DNA of 64,000 nucleotides from Allobosea sp. WAO (GTDB lineage Bacteria > Pseudomonadota > Alphaproteobacteria > Rhizobiales > Beijerinckiaceae): positions 62,001 through 126,000 of the forward strand of contig NZ_JXTJ01000005.1 in assembly GCF_001509835.1 (NCBI RefSeq), written 5' to 3'. A program made the position numbers and the translations under genes. Shown here one piece after another: positions 37,389 to 45,788 of this stretch. The stretch's first letter is position 1, and every line of letters begins with the position of its first letter. The notes below the pieces were generated by a model. That model did no database searches. It was not told the origin of the DNA and saw only the letters and a list, made by a program, of their open reading frames with translations.

Positions 37389-37538
37389 ATGGAGCAGAGC
37401 TGGAGTTTCGTTGTCTGGATCGTGATCCTGGCGATCCCGGTCGGCCTGGTGCTGGCGAGCTTCTGGTCGCGCTCCAGGCGTGCGGGCGCGGCACGGCTCG
37501 AAGGCCCCAGCCTCGACGACCCGCGCGAGCCGCGATAG
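37389..37538 (+). CDS. 49-aa single-helix membrane microprotein
   Basis: A very short protein beginning MEQSWSFVVWIVILAIPVG and continuing with LVLASFW, then an Arg/Ser-rich basic segment and an acidic end (LEGPSLDDPREPR). AAGGAG lies nine bases before ATG 37389. One membrane helix (residues 6-26) and a cytoplasmic basic tail are predicted. It lies between convergent and divergent neighbours where no other gene fits, and its codon usage looks coding. Function unknown. Confidence 0.65.
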   Translation: MEQSWSFVVWIVILAIPVGLVLASFWSRSRRAGAARLEGPSLDDPREPR

Positions 37539-37543
37539 CCGCG

Positions 37544-38467
37544 CTACAGGACCGGCGCGAGCAGGATCAGCGCTATCGGGACCGTCAGGGCGGCCAGTAC
37601 CGTCTGCAAGGCGCAGATGCCGGCCATCAGCGGGGCATCGCCGCCGAGCTGGCGCGCCATGACATAGGAAGACGAGGCCGTCGGCAGCGCGTGAAAGAGG
37701 ATGGCGATGAATGCCGCATGGCCGCCCAGGCCGACGGCCTTGAGCATGATGAAGGTTGCGAACGGCATAAGCACGAACTTGGCGAACGAAGCCGCGAGCG
37801 CGGGGCGCAGGCCCCGCCCGAGCGCGCCCCAATCCAGCGCCGCCCCGACGCAGAGCAGGCCGAGCGGCAGGGAAGCCTGGCCGAGCGCCTTCATGAAGCT
37901 GTCGATGCCGGGCGGCAGGCCGAGGCCGCTCGCCTGCAGCAGGATGCCGATGAGGCAGGACATCAGCAGCGGATTGAGCGCAAGACCGCGCAATACGCCG
38001 CGCAGGGTCGGCTGCGCGACGCCCCAGCGCGCGAAGACCAAGACGCAGAGCAGATTGACCGTCGGCACGATCGCGGCATTGGCGACGGCAGCCATCGACA
38101 GCGCCGGCGCGCCGAGCAGGCTCACCGCGGCGCTGAGGCCGACATAATTGTTGAAGCGGATGCCGCCCTGAAAGACGGAAGTGAAGGCCGCGTCGCTGTA
38201 GCCAAGCCAGCGCTTCGCCAGCACCAGCAGCGCCGAGACGACGATGATCGGCACCATCAGGGTCATTGCGAGGCTGGCGACCGGAATGCCACGCAGATCG
38301 GCCATCGCAAGCGCGTGGATGAACAGCGCCGGCAGCAGCACATAGTAACAGAGGCGTTCCGCCTGCGGCCAGAAGCTGTCGGGCAGGAAGCGCCGGCGGT
38401 GCATGAGATGGCCGAGCGCGATCAACAGGGCGATCGGTGCTAGCGCGAGAAAGATGGCGCCGATCAT
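37544..38467 (-). CDS. AEC (auxin efflux carrier) family transporter
   Basis: A 307-aa, ten-helix membrane protein. The AEC family fold is indicated by LGHLMHRRRFLPDSFWPQAERLCYYVLLPALF at the N-terminus and the internal FQGGIRFNNYVGLSAAVSLLG, followed by the second five-helix repeat with GIDSFMKALGQASLPLGLLCVGAALD. Bacterial AEC members such as MdcF or MleP export or exchange malonate, malate and similar acids. The substrate is not defined here. The gene is solitary. Confidence 0.88.
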   Translation of the reverse strand: MIGAIFLALAPIALLIALGHLMHRRRFLPDSFWPQAERLCYYVLLPALFIHALAMADLRGIPVASLAMTLMVPIIVVSALLVLAKRWLGYSDAAFTSVFQGGIRFNNYVGLSAAVSLLGAPALSMAAVANAAIVPTVNLLCVLVFARWGVAQPTLRGVLRGLALNPLLMSCLIGILLQASGLGLPPGIDSFMKALGQASLPLGLLCVGAALDWGALGRGLRPALAASFAKFVLMPFATFIMLKAVGLGGHAAFIAILFHALPTASSSYVMARQLGGDAPLMAGICALQTVLAALTVPIALILLAPVL

Positions 38468-38621
38468 CGGCCTGCTCCGGCTTGTCCCTCGGGAGGGAAG
38501 GATCGTCTTCTAAAGCGGAGCCGGCGGCGAAGAAATTCCCCATGGCAGCCCGGCGTCATGCGCTCGTCGCATGCCCTTTCCGGGCGCGCAGCGGGCCAGG
38601 TACGAGGTCGATCGGAGCGGG

Positions 38622-39173
38622 CTAGCGCGGATGGCTCTGCCGCCACTCCGAGGGCCGCTGGAAGCTCAATGCCCAGAGTCCGCGTCCGGCCGCCCTCGCC
38701 TGCTCTTCCTCGGCCCGGTAGTCGCCATAGGCCAGCGCCTGGCCGTTGCGGACGAGGGCGGCGTTGATGTCCGCCTCGCCCTGGCGGCAGCGGGCGAGGC
38801 CGCGGCCATAACGATCCGGGCGCGACACCGTGCAGCTGACATTGCCGAGCGCCAGCATGTCGGCAAGCGCGCGACGGGCTTGGCGGCCGCAGGCGACGTC
38901 GCGCCCGCCCTTGTCTCTGCAGGTCTGGCGGTATTCGGGCGCGTCGATCCCCTCGAGGCGCAGCTCCTCTCCCGCGAGCCTGATCGAATCGCCATCGATC
39001 GCCTCGGCGGCGCCGACCAGGCTCTTCGAAGGGCCCAGCCGATACTGCAGCACGGCACCTGCGACCGCCAATAGGCCAATGAAACCAAGCGCAACGACGA
39101 GATCGATCGCGCGGCCGACGCGCCGCCAGCCAAACGGGCCGTAACCATTCGTCCTGAATCCGAAGCGAGACAT
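38622..39173 (-). CDS. Membrane-anchored or secreted thermonuclease (SNase-like)
   Basis: A 183-aa protein with one hydrophobic helix near residues 24-42 (LVVALGFIGLLAVAGAVLQY), then the staphylococcal nuclease-like domain. AIDGDSIRLAGEELRLEGIDAPEYRQ contains the D and R positions of the SNase active site, and RPDRYGRGLARCR carries the second basic motif. Two cysteine pairs (QTCRDK / VACGRQ and NVSCTV / LARCRQ) fit a periplasmic enzyme. ATG 39173 was chosen; GTG 39179 is possible. It is divergent from the histidine kinase gene. Confidence 0.88.
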   Translation of the reverse strand: MSRFGFRTNGYGPFGWRRVGRAIDLVVALGFIGLLAVAGAVLQYRLGPSKSLVGAAEAIDGDSIRLAGEELRLEGIDAPEYRQTCRDKGGRDVACGRQARRALADMLALGNVSCTVSRPDRYGRGLARCRQGEADINAALVRNGQALAYGDYRAEEEQARAAGRGLWALSFQRPSEWRQSHPR

Positions 39174-39257
39174 CAGCACAAGCTTAACGATTTACTGCCC
39201 ATCATGGCGAGCCGGAGCGCAAGGTGCGCGACCGGGCAGGAGCCGCTTTTCTCGGGT

Positions 39258-40778
39258 ATGCCGGAACTCACCGTCGAACAGGTCCAACGTGGTCGCGGAC
39301 CCGACCCGTCGGCGCTGGCGCGCCGCAAGCTGATCAGCCGCGAGGTGAGATCGGCCCGCGAACGGCTGACCTCGACGACCGGCCTCGACCGTGCCTTCGA
39401 CTACGAACTCGTCCGGCTGTTCGCCCAGTACCGGCTGAACGGGACGGCCGGCACCTTGGTGCTCGCCCTGCTCGTCGGCGCGGCGGCATGCGCCTGGGTG
39501 CCGCTCTACAAGGTTTCGGGCTGGTTCGCCTTCGTGGCGATTTCCTGCCTCCTGATGTTCGTGCTGTGCCGGCGCTTCCTGGCCGAGCCGTCGGCCGAGG
39601 CGCGCATCGGCTTCTGGCGCAAGACCATGCCGGTCGCGGAGATGCTGCACGGCGTCTCCTGGGGGCTTCTGCCACTCCTGTTCATCGGGGTCGAGGCGCC
39701 GGGCGCGCGCTTCTTCCTGACGACGACGCTGCTGATCGTCAGCGCGATCACGGTGATGCTCTCGGCGACCATGCCGATGGCGGTCTACGCCGGGCTGGTG
39801 CCGGTCACCGGTGCGCTCGTTCTGTTCTTCTCCGGCCGTTCCGACATCGACAGCGTCACCATGCTGATGATGGCGGCTTGCGCCCAGCTCTTCTTCATCT
39901 ACCTCGCCAACCGGCTCTACTCGACCTCGGTCGCGACCATCGAGTTCAGGGCGGAGAAGGACGCGCTGATCGCCGAGCTCGGCACGGCGAAAGCCAACTC
40001 CGACGAGGCGCGGCGCAAGGCCGAGGAAGCCAATCTCGCCAAGTCCCGCTTCCTGGCGACGATGAGCCATGAGCTGCGAACTCCGCTCAACGCCATCCTC
40101 GGCTTCTCCGAGGTGATGAAGAACGAGGTGTTCGGCGCGCACGCCAACGGCGCCTACAAGGAGTATTCCGGCGACATCCATGGCTCCGGCCAGCATCTGC
40201 TCAACCTGATCAACGAGATCCTCGACCTGTCGCGGATCGAGGCCGGCAAGTACGAACTCAACGAGGAGGCGCTCAGCCTCGCCGGCATCGTCGACGACTG
40301 CGTCCACATGCTCAACCTGCGCGCCAAGGCCAAGAGCCAGGGCATCCGCGAGGCGGTCGAGCCCGATTTGCCGAAGATCTGGGCGGATGAGCGCGCCATC
40401 CGGCAGGTCGTCCTCAACATCCTCTCCAACGCCATCAAGTTCACACCGCAGGGTGGCGAGATCTCGGTCAAGGTCGGCTGGACCGCGACCGGCGGGCAAT
40501 ATGTGACTGTGACCGACACCGGTCCCGGCATTCCCGAGGACGAGATACCGGTGGTGCTGCAAAGCTTCGGGCGCGGCTCGCTCGCGATCAAGACCGCCGA
40601 ACAAGGCTCGGGCCTCGGCCTGCCGATCGTCAAGGGCCTGATCGACCTGCACAATGGCGGCTTCAGCCTGAAGTCGAAGCCTCGCGCCGGCACGGAGGTG
40701 ACGATCACGCTGCCGGCCGAACGGGTGATGGACGCGCTGCCGGCCCTGCCGGAACCCGGCGAGCGCTCGGCCGCCTGA
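39258..40778 (+). CDS. Membrane-bound sensor histidine kinase
   Basis: A 506-aa kinase. Residues about 60-220 hold five or six membrane helices with short loops, so sensing is probably within the membrane. A coiled coil follows, then the H box FLATMSHELRTPLNAILGFSE with the phospho-accepting His near residue 272, and the catalytic domain with N box NILSNAIKFTPQGG, G1 DTGPGIPEDE and G2 GSGLGLPIVKG. The H box resembles the PdhS/PleC/DivJ-type kinases of alphaproteobacteria. No response regulator is adjacent, consistent with an orphan kinase feeding a shared regulator. An upstream ATG at 39204 would leave only 30 bases for two divergent promoters, so 39258 is preferred. Confidence 0.88.
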   Translation: MPELTVEQVQRGRGPDPSALARRKLISREVRSARERLTSTTGLDRAFDYELVRLFAQYRLNGTAGTLVLALLVGAAACAWVPLYKVSGWFAFVAISCLLMFVLCRRFLAEPSAEARIGFWRKTMPVAEMLHGVSWGLLPLLFIGVEAPGARFFLTTTLLIVSAITVMLSATMPMAVYAGLVPVTGALVLFFSGRSDIDSVTMLMMAACAQLFFIYLANRLYSTSVATIEFRAEKDALIAELGTAKANSDEARRKAEEANLAKSRFLATMSHELRTPLNAILGFSEVMKNEVFGAHANGAYKEYSGDIHGSGQHLLNLINEILDLSRIEAGKYELNEEALSLAGIVDDCVHMLNLRAKAKSQGIREAVEPDLPKIWADERAIRQVVLNILSNAIKFTPQGGEISVKVGWTATGGQYVTVTDTGPGIPEDEIPVVLQSFGRGSLAIKTAEQGSGLGLPIVKGLIDLHNGGFSLKSKPRAGTEVTITLPAERVMDALPALPEPGERSAA

Positions 40779-40794
40779 AGGGCGCGCCCCGCCG

Positions 40795-41142
40795 TCAGGC
40801 GACCTTCGCAAGGCGGCTCGTCCCGCTACCTTCGGCCTCGACCTCCTCCCACCAGCCGCCGAGCGCATCGATCAGCGGCACGAGCCGAAGGCCTGCCGGC
40901 GTCAGCTGGTAGTCGACCCGGCGCGGATAGCCCTCATGATCGATGCGGTGAACGATGCCGGCGGCCTCCAGCTTGCGCAGCTCGAGCGCCAGCATGCGAT
41001 GCGAGACCGTCGGATTGTCGCGCCGGAGTTCGCTGAAGCGCTTGGTGCCGTCCTTCAGATAGTAGAGCAGCAGGGTCGGCCAGCGGCCGCTCAGCACCCG
41101 CATGACGCTTTCGATCGGGCAGTCGGAGACGACATCCTTCAT
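40795..41142 (-). CDS. HxlR family transcriptional regulator
   Basis: A 115-aa winged-helix regulator. The family signature CPIESVMRVLSGRWPTLLLYYL at residues 8-29 is followed by RFSELRRDNPTVSHRMLALELRKLEAAGIVHR and the wing YPRRVDYQLTPAG. The single Cys8 is in the position used for thiol sensing in several HxlR proteins. It is divergent from a GST gene, a common pairing in which the regulator controls detoxification of electrophiles. Confidence 0.93.
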   Translation of the reverse strand: MKDVVSDCPIESVMRVLSGRWPTLLLYYLKDGTKRFSELRRDNPTVSHRMLALELRKLEAAGIVHRIDHEGYPRRVDYQLTPAGLRLVPLIDALGGWWEEVEAEGSGTSRLAKVA

Positions 41143-41249
41143 GCTCTGTTCCAGCTGGTTACAGAAATGTGCGCAATTTACATGGAGCGGCGGATGACTA
41201 GGTTCCAGCCCGCTGCGCAGCGTTTCCCGACCCGAATGGAAAACGCAAG

Positions 41250-41954
41250 ATGGAACCGATCCTTGTTTATGGCTACCCGTCCGGCACCTCGATGGGGCTG
41301 GTCGCGGCCCTCGAATGGCTGGGCCAACCCTACAAGCTTTGCCGCGTCGATATGCTCGGCGAAATGCGCGAGCCGGCTTACACCCGGATCAATGCGCGTG
41401 TCGAAACCCCGGTGCTGATCACCGATCAGGGCCGGCCGCTCACCGAGACCATGGCGATCGCCGCCTGGCTCGAAGCGCGCGACAAGGAGCGACGCATCAG
41501 CTTCGATACGCTTTCGCCGGAAGCCGACCGGATGCACCAGCTGATGGCCTTCCTCAACACCGGCTTCACCGGCGCCTTCGGGCCGCTCTGGGTCGCGCTG
41601 GAACTTCCCGAGCCCGACCCCGACTACGAAACGATGCTGCGCCGCTTCGGGCGTGAGCAGGTCATCGAGCGGCACGACAAGCTCGAGGCCATGCTGGACG
41701 GAAGCCCCTGGCTCGCCGGCGACAAGCATACGCTCGCCGACGGGCTTCTCGCCGGCGTGGCGCGCTGGCTCGAATTCCACGAAGTCGCCGACCTCGCACG
41801 CTGGCCGAAGCTGCAGGCCTTGCGCCGCCGGGTCGAGGCCGATCCGGCGGTGATCTACGCGGCTGCGATCGAGCAGGGGGAGACGCCCTCCGCCAGCGGC
41901 TCCTGCAAGGGGCATGTGCCGCTGGCGGAGGTGATCGCGCGCTACGGCGCGTGA
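41250..41954 (+). CDS. Glutathione S-transferase family protein, HxlR-linked
   Basis: A 234-aa GST. The N-terminal domain has LVYGYPSGTSMGLVAALEWL, VETPVLITDQGRPLTETMAIAAWLE with the cis-Pro and glutathione-binding Thr-Glu-Thr. The C-terminal domain contains GDKHTLADGLLAGVARWLEFH, and a distinct C-terminal tail of about 25 residues ends GHVPLAEVIARYGA. It is not closely similar to the GST at 36.6 kb. It is divergent from the HxlR regulator and probably under its control. Confidence 0.9.
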   Translation: MEPILVYGYPSGTSMGLVAALEWLGQPYKLCRVDMLGEMREPAYTRINARVETPVLITDQGRPLTETMAIAAWLEARDKERRISFDTLSPEADRMHQLMAFLNTGFTGAFGPLWVALELPEPDPDYETMLRRFGREQVIERHDKLEAMLDGSPWLAGDKHTLADGLLAGVARWLEFHEVADLARWPKLQALRRRVEADPAVIYAAAIEQGETPSASGSCKGHVPLAEVIARYGA

Positions 41955-41966
41955 CGAACACAAGCC

Positions 41967-41989
41967 GCGCCGGGTCGAGCCCCCGGCGC
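41967..41989. terminator. Hairpin between convergent GST and cobT
   Basis: An 8-bp stem (GCGCCGGG / CCCGGCGC) with a 7-base loop lies in the short gap between two convergent stop codons. It has no T run on either strand. Confidence 0.4.
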
Positions 41990-42000
41990 CGCTCACCAAC

Positions 42001-43023
42001 CTAGTCAGCCTTCTGCGACACCTGTGCCTGCGCGAAGGTCGCCATACCGGAATGGACACCGGCAGCGGCCTTGACGAGGCCGGCTGCCAGCGCAGCCCCG
42101 GTGCCTTCCCCGAGCCGCATGTCGAGCGCCAGCAGCGGCTGCTTGCCGATCCGGACCAGCGCCTGCGCATGCGCGCCCTCGGCCGAGAGATGGCCGGCGA
42201 GGCAATGGTCGAGTGCCGACGGATCGAGCGCATGCAGGATCGCCGCGGCGGCGGTCACGACATAGCCGTCGAGGATCACCGGGATGCGCTGCAGGCGGGC
42301 GGCGAGGATCGCGCCGCAGATCGCCGCGATCTCGCGCCCGCCGAGGCGGCGCAGCACCTCCAGGGGATCGCCGAGATGGGCGGCGTGCAGCTTCAGTCCT
42401 GCCTCGACAGCAGCGACCTTGCGCTTCAGCCCGTCATCGTCGACGCCGGTACCGCGGCCGCACCATTCGGCAGCGCTGCCGCCATAGAGCGCCGCGAAGA
42501 TCGCTGCGGCCGAGGTGGTGTTGCCGATGCCCATCTCGCCGAGGGCCAAGAGGTCGGCACCGCCGGCGAGGGCTTCCATGCCGAAGGCCATGGTGGCGAC
42601 GCAGGCACGCTCGTCGAGTGCGTCCCCTTGGGTGAAATCGCCGGTCGGCAGGTCGAGGGCGAGATCGAAGACCTTGAAGCCGAGATCATAGGCGGCGCAG
42701 ATCTGATTGATCGCGGCGCCGCCGGCGGCGAAGTTCTCCAGCATCTGGCGCGTCACGCTCTGCGGAAAAGCCGAGACGCCCTGGGCGACGACGCCGTGAT
42801 TGCCGGCGAAGACGCAGACCAGCGGCCGGTCGACGCGCGGCGGCGCCTTGCCCTGCCAGGCGGCGAGCCATTCGGCGATCTCCTCGAGCCGGCCGAGGCT
42901 GCCGGCCGGCTTGGTCAGATCCTTGTCGCGGGCCCGCACGGCGTTGGCGGCGGCCATGTCGGGGCCGGGCATCCCAGCGATGAGCTGGCGGATATCGTCG
43001 AAAGGCAGGCCGGAGGAAGACAT
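42001..43023 (-). CDS. cobT: Nicotinate-nucleotide-dimethylbenzimidazole phosphoribosyltransferase CobT
   Basis: A 340-aa enzyme forming alpha-ribazole phosphate, the lower ligand precursor of cobalamin. Key family segments are KPAGSLGRLEEIAEW at residues 38-52, VFAGNHGVVAQGVSAFP at about 71-87, GEMGIGNTTSAAAI near 160, and a C-terminal RLGEGTGAALA holding the catalytic Glu. It is divergent from cobS across 114 bases. No cobalamin riboswitch was recognised in that interval. Confidence 0.95.
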   Translation of the reverse strand: MSSSGLPFDDIRQLIAGMPGPDMAAANAVRARDKDLTKPAGSLGRLEEIAEWLAAWQGKAPPRVDRPLVCVFAGNHGVVAQGVSAFPQSVTRQMLENFAAGGAAINQICAAYDLGFKVFDLALDLPTGDFTQGDALDERACVATMAFGMEALAGGADLLALGEMGIGNTTSAAAIFAALYGGSAAEWCGRGTGVDDDGLKRKVAAVEAGLKLHAAHLGDPLEVLRRLGGREIAAICGAILAARLQRIPVILDGYVVTAAAAILHALDPSALDHCLAGHLSAEGAHAQALVRIGKQPLLALDMRLGEGTGAALAAGLVKAAAGVHSGMATFAQAQVSQKAD

Positions 43024-43137
43024 CGCGTCTCGTCTTTTCGCAAACTTCTGGAATCCGGCGGCTGAGCCATCGCCGCCTGCTTGCCGCTGCTGCTATAGGC
43101 TGAGGCGAGCGAAGACAATCTGGGATATCGACGCGGA

Positions 43138-43983
43138 ATGGCCGAAGCCGAAAGCGAGAATGCGCCTGCCGCGCCGCCGACATGGCCGGGCTGGCTCGCC
43201 GCGACGGCCGCCTGCATCCGCTTCTATTCGCGCCTGCCGGTGCCGGAGATGCCGGGCGAGAGCGCGCATGCGACGCCCGATTTCAGGCTGTTGCCGCGCG
43301 CTTTGCCCTTCGCCGCCCTGCTGATCGCGCTGCCCGCCGCGCTCATCGTGCTCGCGACCGGCCTCGCCGGGCTCGACGATCTCGTCGTCGCATCCCTCGG
43401 CGTCGCCGTGCTGGTCTTCACCACCGGCGCCTTCCATGAGGACGGGCTGGCCGACAGCGCCGACGGGTTGTTCGGCGGCTGGACGCCCGAGCGCCGGCTC
43501 GAGATCATGAAGGACAGCCGGATCGGCAGCTATGGCACGCTGGCGATCGGGCTCGCGCTGCTGCTGCGCGTCTCCGCGCTGGCGGCGATCCTCGATGGCG
43601 CCGGCGCCTTCGCCGCCGCAGCCGCCATTCTCGGAGCAGCCGCCTGGTCGCGCATCGAGGGCATTCGCGTGGTTGCAACGCTGCCGCCGGCACGCGTCGA
43701 CGGCGCCTCGGCGGCTGTCGGCACTCCGGAACGCGCGGTGTTGCCCTTCGCCTATGGGCTCTCCGCCGGCATCGGTCTTCTGCTCGGGTTCGCCGGCGCC
43801 CTGCCGCTTGCCGGCCTCGCGATCGGCATCGGGCTTTCGGCGCTGGCGAGCGGTTGGCTGATGCGCACGGCGAAGCGGCTGATCGGCGGGCAGACCGGCG
43901 ACATCGCAGGGGCCTGCCAGCAGTTGTCCGAGATCGCAATCTATCTCGGCATCGCGCTCGTTCTCGGCTGGAGCGGACAGTGA
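43138..43983 (+). CDS. cobS: Adenosylcobinamide-GDP ribazoletransferase CobS
   Basis: A 281-aa integral membrane enzyme that joins adenosylcobinamide-GDP and alpha-ribazole(-phosphate), completing the cobalamin nucleotide loop. The signature [16 protein letters not shown] with its acidic metal-binding residues is at about residues 98-113, and [14 protein letters not shown] follows. About seven hydrophobic helices are present. It overlaps the following DUF1289 gene by four bases and is divergent from cobT, which supplies its substrate. Confidence 0.94.
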   Translation: MAEAESENAPAAPPTWPGWLAATAACIRFYSRLPVPEMPGESAHATPDFRLLPRALPFAALLIALPAALIVLATGLAGLDDLVVASLGVAVLVFTTGAFHEDGLADSADGLFGGWTPERRLEIMKDSRIGSYGTLAIGLALLLRVSALAAILDGAGAFAAAAAILGAAAWSRIEGIRVVATLPPARVDGASAAVGTPERAVLPFAYGLSAGIGLLLGFAGALPLAGLAIGIGLSALASGWLMRTAKRLIGGQTGDIAGACQQLSEIAIYLGIALVLGWSGQ

Positions 43984-44180
43984 GCGCCGGGTCGAGCCCG
44001 TGTGTCCGCATCTGCGTGATCGACCCGGCGAGCAAGCTCTGCGAGGGCTGCGGGCGCACGCTTCAGGAGATCGCGCAATGGTCACGCCTTTCCGAAGCCG
44101 AGCGGCTGGCGATCATGGCGATATTGGAGGAACGGCTCAGCTCTCTGCGAGGCGACGCAGATCCTCACCGCTCAGCCTGA
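43980..44180 (+). CDS. DUF1289 (Fe-S/zinc-like) small protein
   Basis: A 66-aa protein starting at GTG 43980, overlapping the cobS stop. The DUF1289 pattern is [29 protein letters not shown], giving four cysteines in the order C-x3-C-x8-C-x2-C, consistent with a metal site. Similar small proteins lie near cobalamin genes in many alphaproteobacteria. Its function is unknown. The 3' end overlaps the convergent GNAT gene by 44 bases. Confidence 0.85.
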   Translation: MSAGSSPCVRICVIDPASKLCEGCGRTLQEIAQWSRLSEAERLAIMAILEERLSSLRGDADPHRSA

Positions 44181-44604
44181 AGAAGACCTTCTCCGGCTGC
44201 GGCGAAGCACCGAGGCTCTCATAGAAGCGCAGCAGGCGGGCATCGTCGCGTGCCGCCGTCCAGTCGACGCGGCCAAAGCCTCGCGCCAAGGCGAGGCGCG
44301 CAAGCTCGGCCATCAGGCGGCGCCCTGCCCCGAGTCCCCGCGCCGCCTCCGCGACGTAGAGCTCCTTCAGGAAGAAGCCGGCGCGCAGGCCGGGACCGGG
44401 ATAGATCGCCGCGAAGGCGGCGAAACCGACGAGCGCGTCCCCATCGTCCGCGACCAGGAGCTCCACTCCGGCAGGACGGCCCGCAAGCCCGGCCCGGATC
44501 TCGGCATCAGACGGGCACGGCACGCGATAATGCGCCTGCATCTCGGCCATCAGCCGGGCGAGTGCCGGATAATCGGCTTCGGTGCCTGCGCGGATCGAGA
44601 GCAC
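44137..44604 (-). CDS. GNAT family N-acetyltransferase
   Basis: A 155-aa acetyltransferase. The start MLSIRAGTEADYPALARLM is typical, motif A appears as ELYVAEAARGLGAGRRLM with the acetyl-CoA R-x2-G-x-G/A pattern at about residues 85-102, and the final RLLRFYESLGASPQ block completes the fold. The substrate is unknown; small-molecule or peptide amine acetylation is expected. Its 3' end overlaps the convergent DUF1289 gene. Confidence 0.9.
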   Translation of the reverse strand: MLSIRAGTEADYPALARLMAEMQAHYRVPCPSDAEIRAGLAGRPAGVELLVADDGDALVGFAAFAAIYPGPGLRAGFFLKELYVAEAARGLGAGRRLMAELARLALARGFGRVDWTAARDDARLLRFYESLGASPQPEKVFFRLSGEDLRRLAES

Positions 44605-44618
44605 GGCCCGTTCCCAGC

Positions 44619-45452
44619 TCAGAAGACCAGCGACCAGAAGAAGCGGGCGCAGACCAGGAGGAGGAAGATGCCGAAGGCGACTTCGAGCTTGCGCTTCGAC
44701 AGGCGATGCGCCTGGCGCGCGCCGATCGGGGCTGTCCAGATCGAGGTCGGAATGAAGAGCAGGAAGCCGATCAGCGAGACATAGCCGAGCGAGAGCGGCG
44801 GCAGCAGGTCCATCTTCGGCCAGCCGGCATAGATGTAGCCCAGCGCGCCGGGGATCGAGATCAGCACGCCGAGACCGGAGGAGGTCGCGACCGCCTGATG
44901 GATCGGGCGGCCATAGAAGGTCATGAACAGACTGGAAAGCTGGCCGCCGCCGATGCCCATCAGCGCGGAGAGGACGCCGATGACCAGGCCGTAGATCCGC
45001 ATCAGGAAGGGCCCGGGCATGTCGTCGCCGAGCTTCCAGCGGTCCGAGGCGAAGAGCAGGCGCATCGCGCTGACGAAGGCGACCGCGACGAAGACCGCCT
45101 TGAACACATCCGGCGGGGCATAGCGGGCGACCAGGCTGCCGAGGCCGACGCCGAGCACCACGGGCAGCGCCCAGATCCGAATGATCGAGGTGTCGACCAG
45201 CCCCTTGGCCCGGTGCGCGTTGAAGGAGCGGATCGAGGTCGGGATGATGACCGCGAGCGAGGTGCCGACGACGAGGGGCATGCGCACCTCCTCGGGCACG
45301 CCGATCACCCGGAAGACCTCATAGAGCACCGGCACGATCACCGCCCCGCCGCCGACGCCGAACAGGCCGGCGAGCAGGCCGGTGACGGCCCCTGCGGCGA
45401 TCAGCGAGACGGCGAGAAAAATCAGGTCGTTGATGGGAATGCCGGCAATCAT
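44619..45452 (-). CDS. TauE/SafE family sulfite/organosulfur exporter
   Basis: A 277-aa, eight-helix membrane protein of the TauE/SafE (DUF81) family. GLLAGLFGVGGGAVIVPVLYE in helix 1-2 and GVLSALMGIGGGQLSSLFM in the second repeat are the paired glycine-rich signatures. These carriers are linked to export of sulfite, sulfoacetate or similar anions. It lies 15 bases downstream of nothing on its own strand and is divergent from a sulfatase gene 336 bases away, so a joint role in organosulfate use, releasing sulfate or sulfite, is plausible but unproven. Confidence 0.9.
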   Translation of the reverse strand: MIAGIPINDLIFLAVSLIAAGAVTGLLAGLFGVGGGAVIVPVLYEVFRVIGVPEEVRMPLVVGTSLAVIIPTSIRSFNAHRAKGLVDTSIIRIWALPVVLGVGLGSLVARYAPPDVFKAVFVAVAFVSAMRLLFASDRWKLGDDMPGPFLMRIYGLVIGVLSALMGIGGGQLSSLFMTFYGRPIHQAVATSSGLGVLISIPGALGYIYAGWPKMDLLPPLSLGYVSLIGFLLFIPTSIWTAPIGARQAHRLSKRKLEVAFGIFLLLVCARFFWSLVF

Positions 45453-45788
45453 AATGTTTCCGAATACGGGAAGGTGGGGCTGCTCTTAGGGATTCGCCGG
45501 GAAAGGGCAAGGTTGGTGCGGCAGGGCCGCCATGCGCGCAGACACAGCCATGTGCCGGCTGAGCAAGAAGCGCGCCGTCGGCCCGAGGGCTGGGCGGTGC
45601 CGGCACGGCACCCGCGCCGTGTGGAACGTTGCGGAGCGGCTTGGCGCATCTCGGCAAGGCAGTAACAGTTACAAGCTTGTCCGCTGCCGCTGCGTGCTTT
45701 CACTCTCTCCGTCCCGAGCGCGAGCGTCAGAAGCTATGGCGAAACAGGGCCTCCGCTCACGGTTCCGACCCATGCGCGAGGTTTCTCC
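45453..45788. other. Divergent intergenic region between TauE and sulfatase genes
   Basis: A 336-base GC-rich gap with two adjacent short palindromes, GTAAC-A-GTTAC (45662-45672) and ACAAGCTTGT (45671-45680), possible regulator sites. No gene with a convincing ribosome site was found. Confidence 0.5.

Noticed and set aside
43024..43137. Possible cobalamin riboswitch between cobT and cobS
   Set aside because: The interval is only 114 bases, and no B12-box-like core or stem arrangement was seen.
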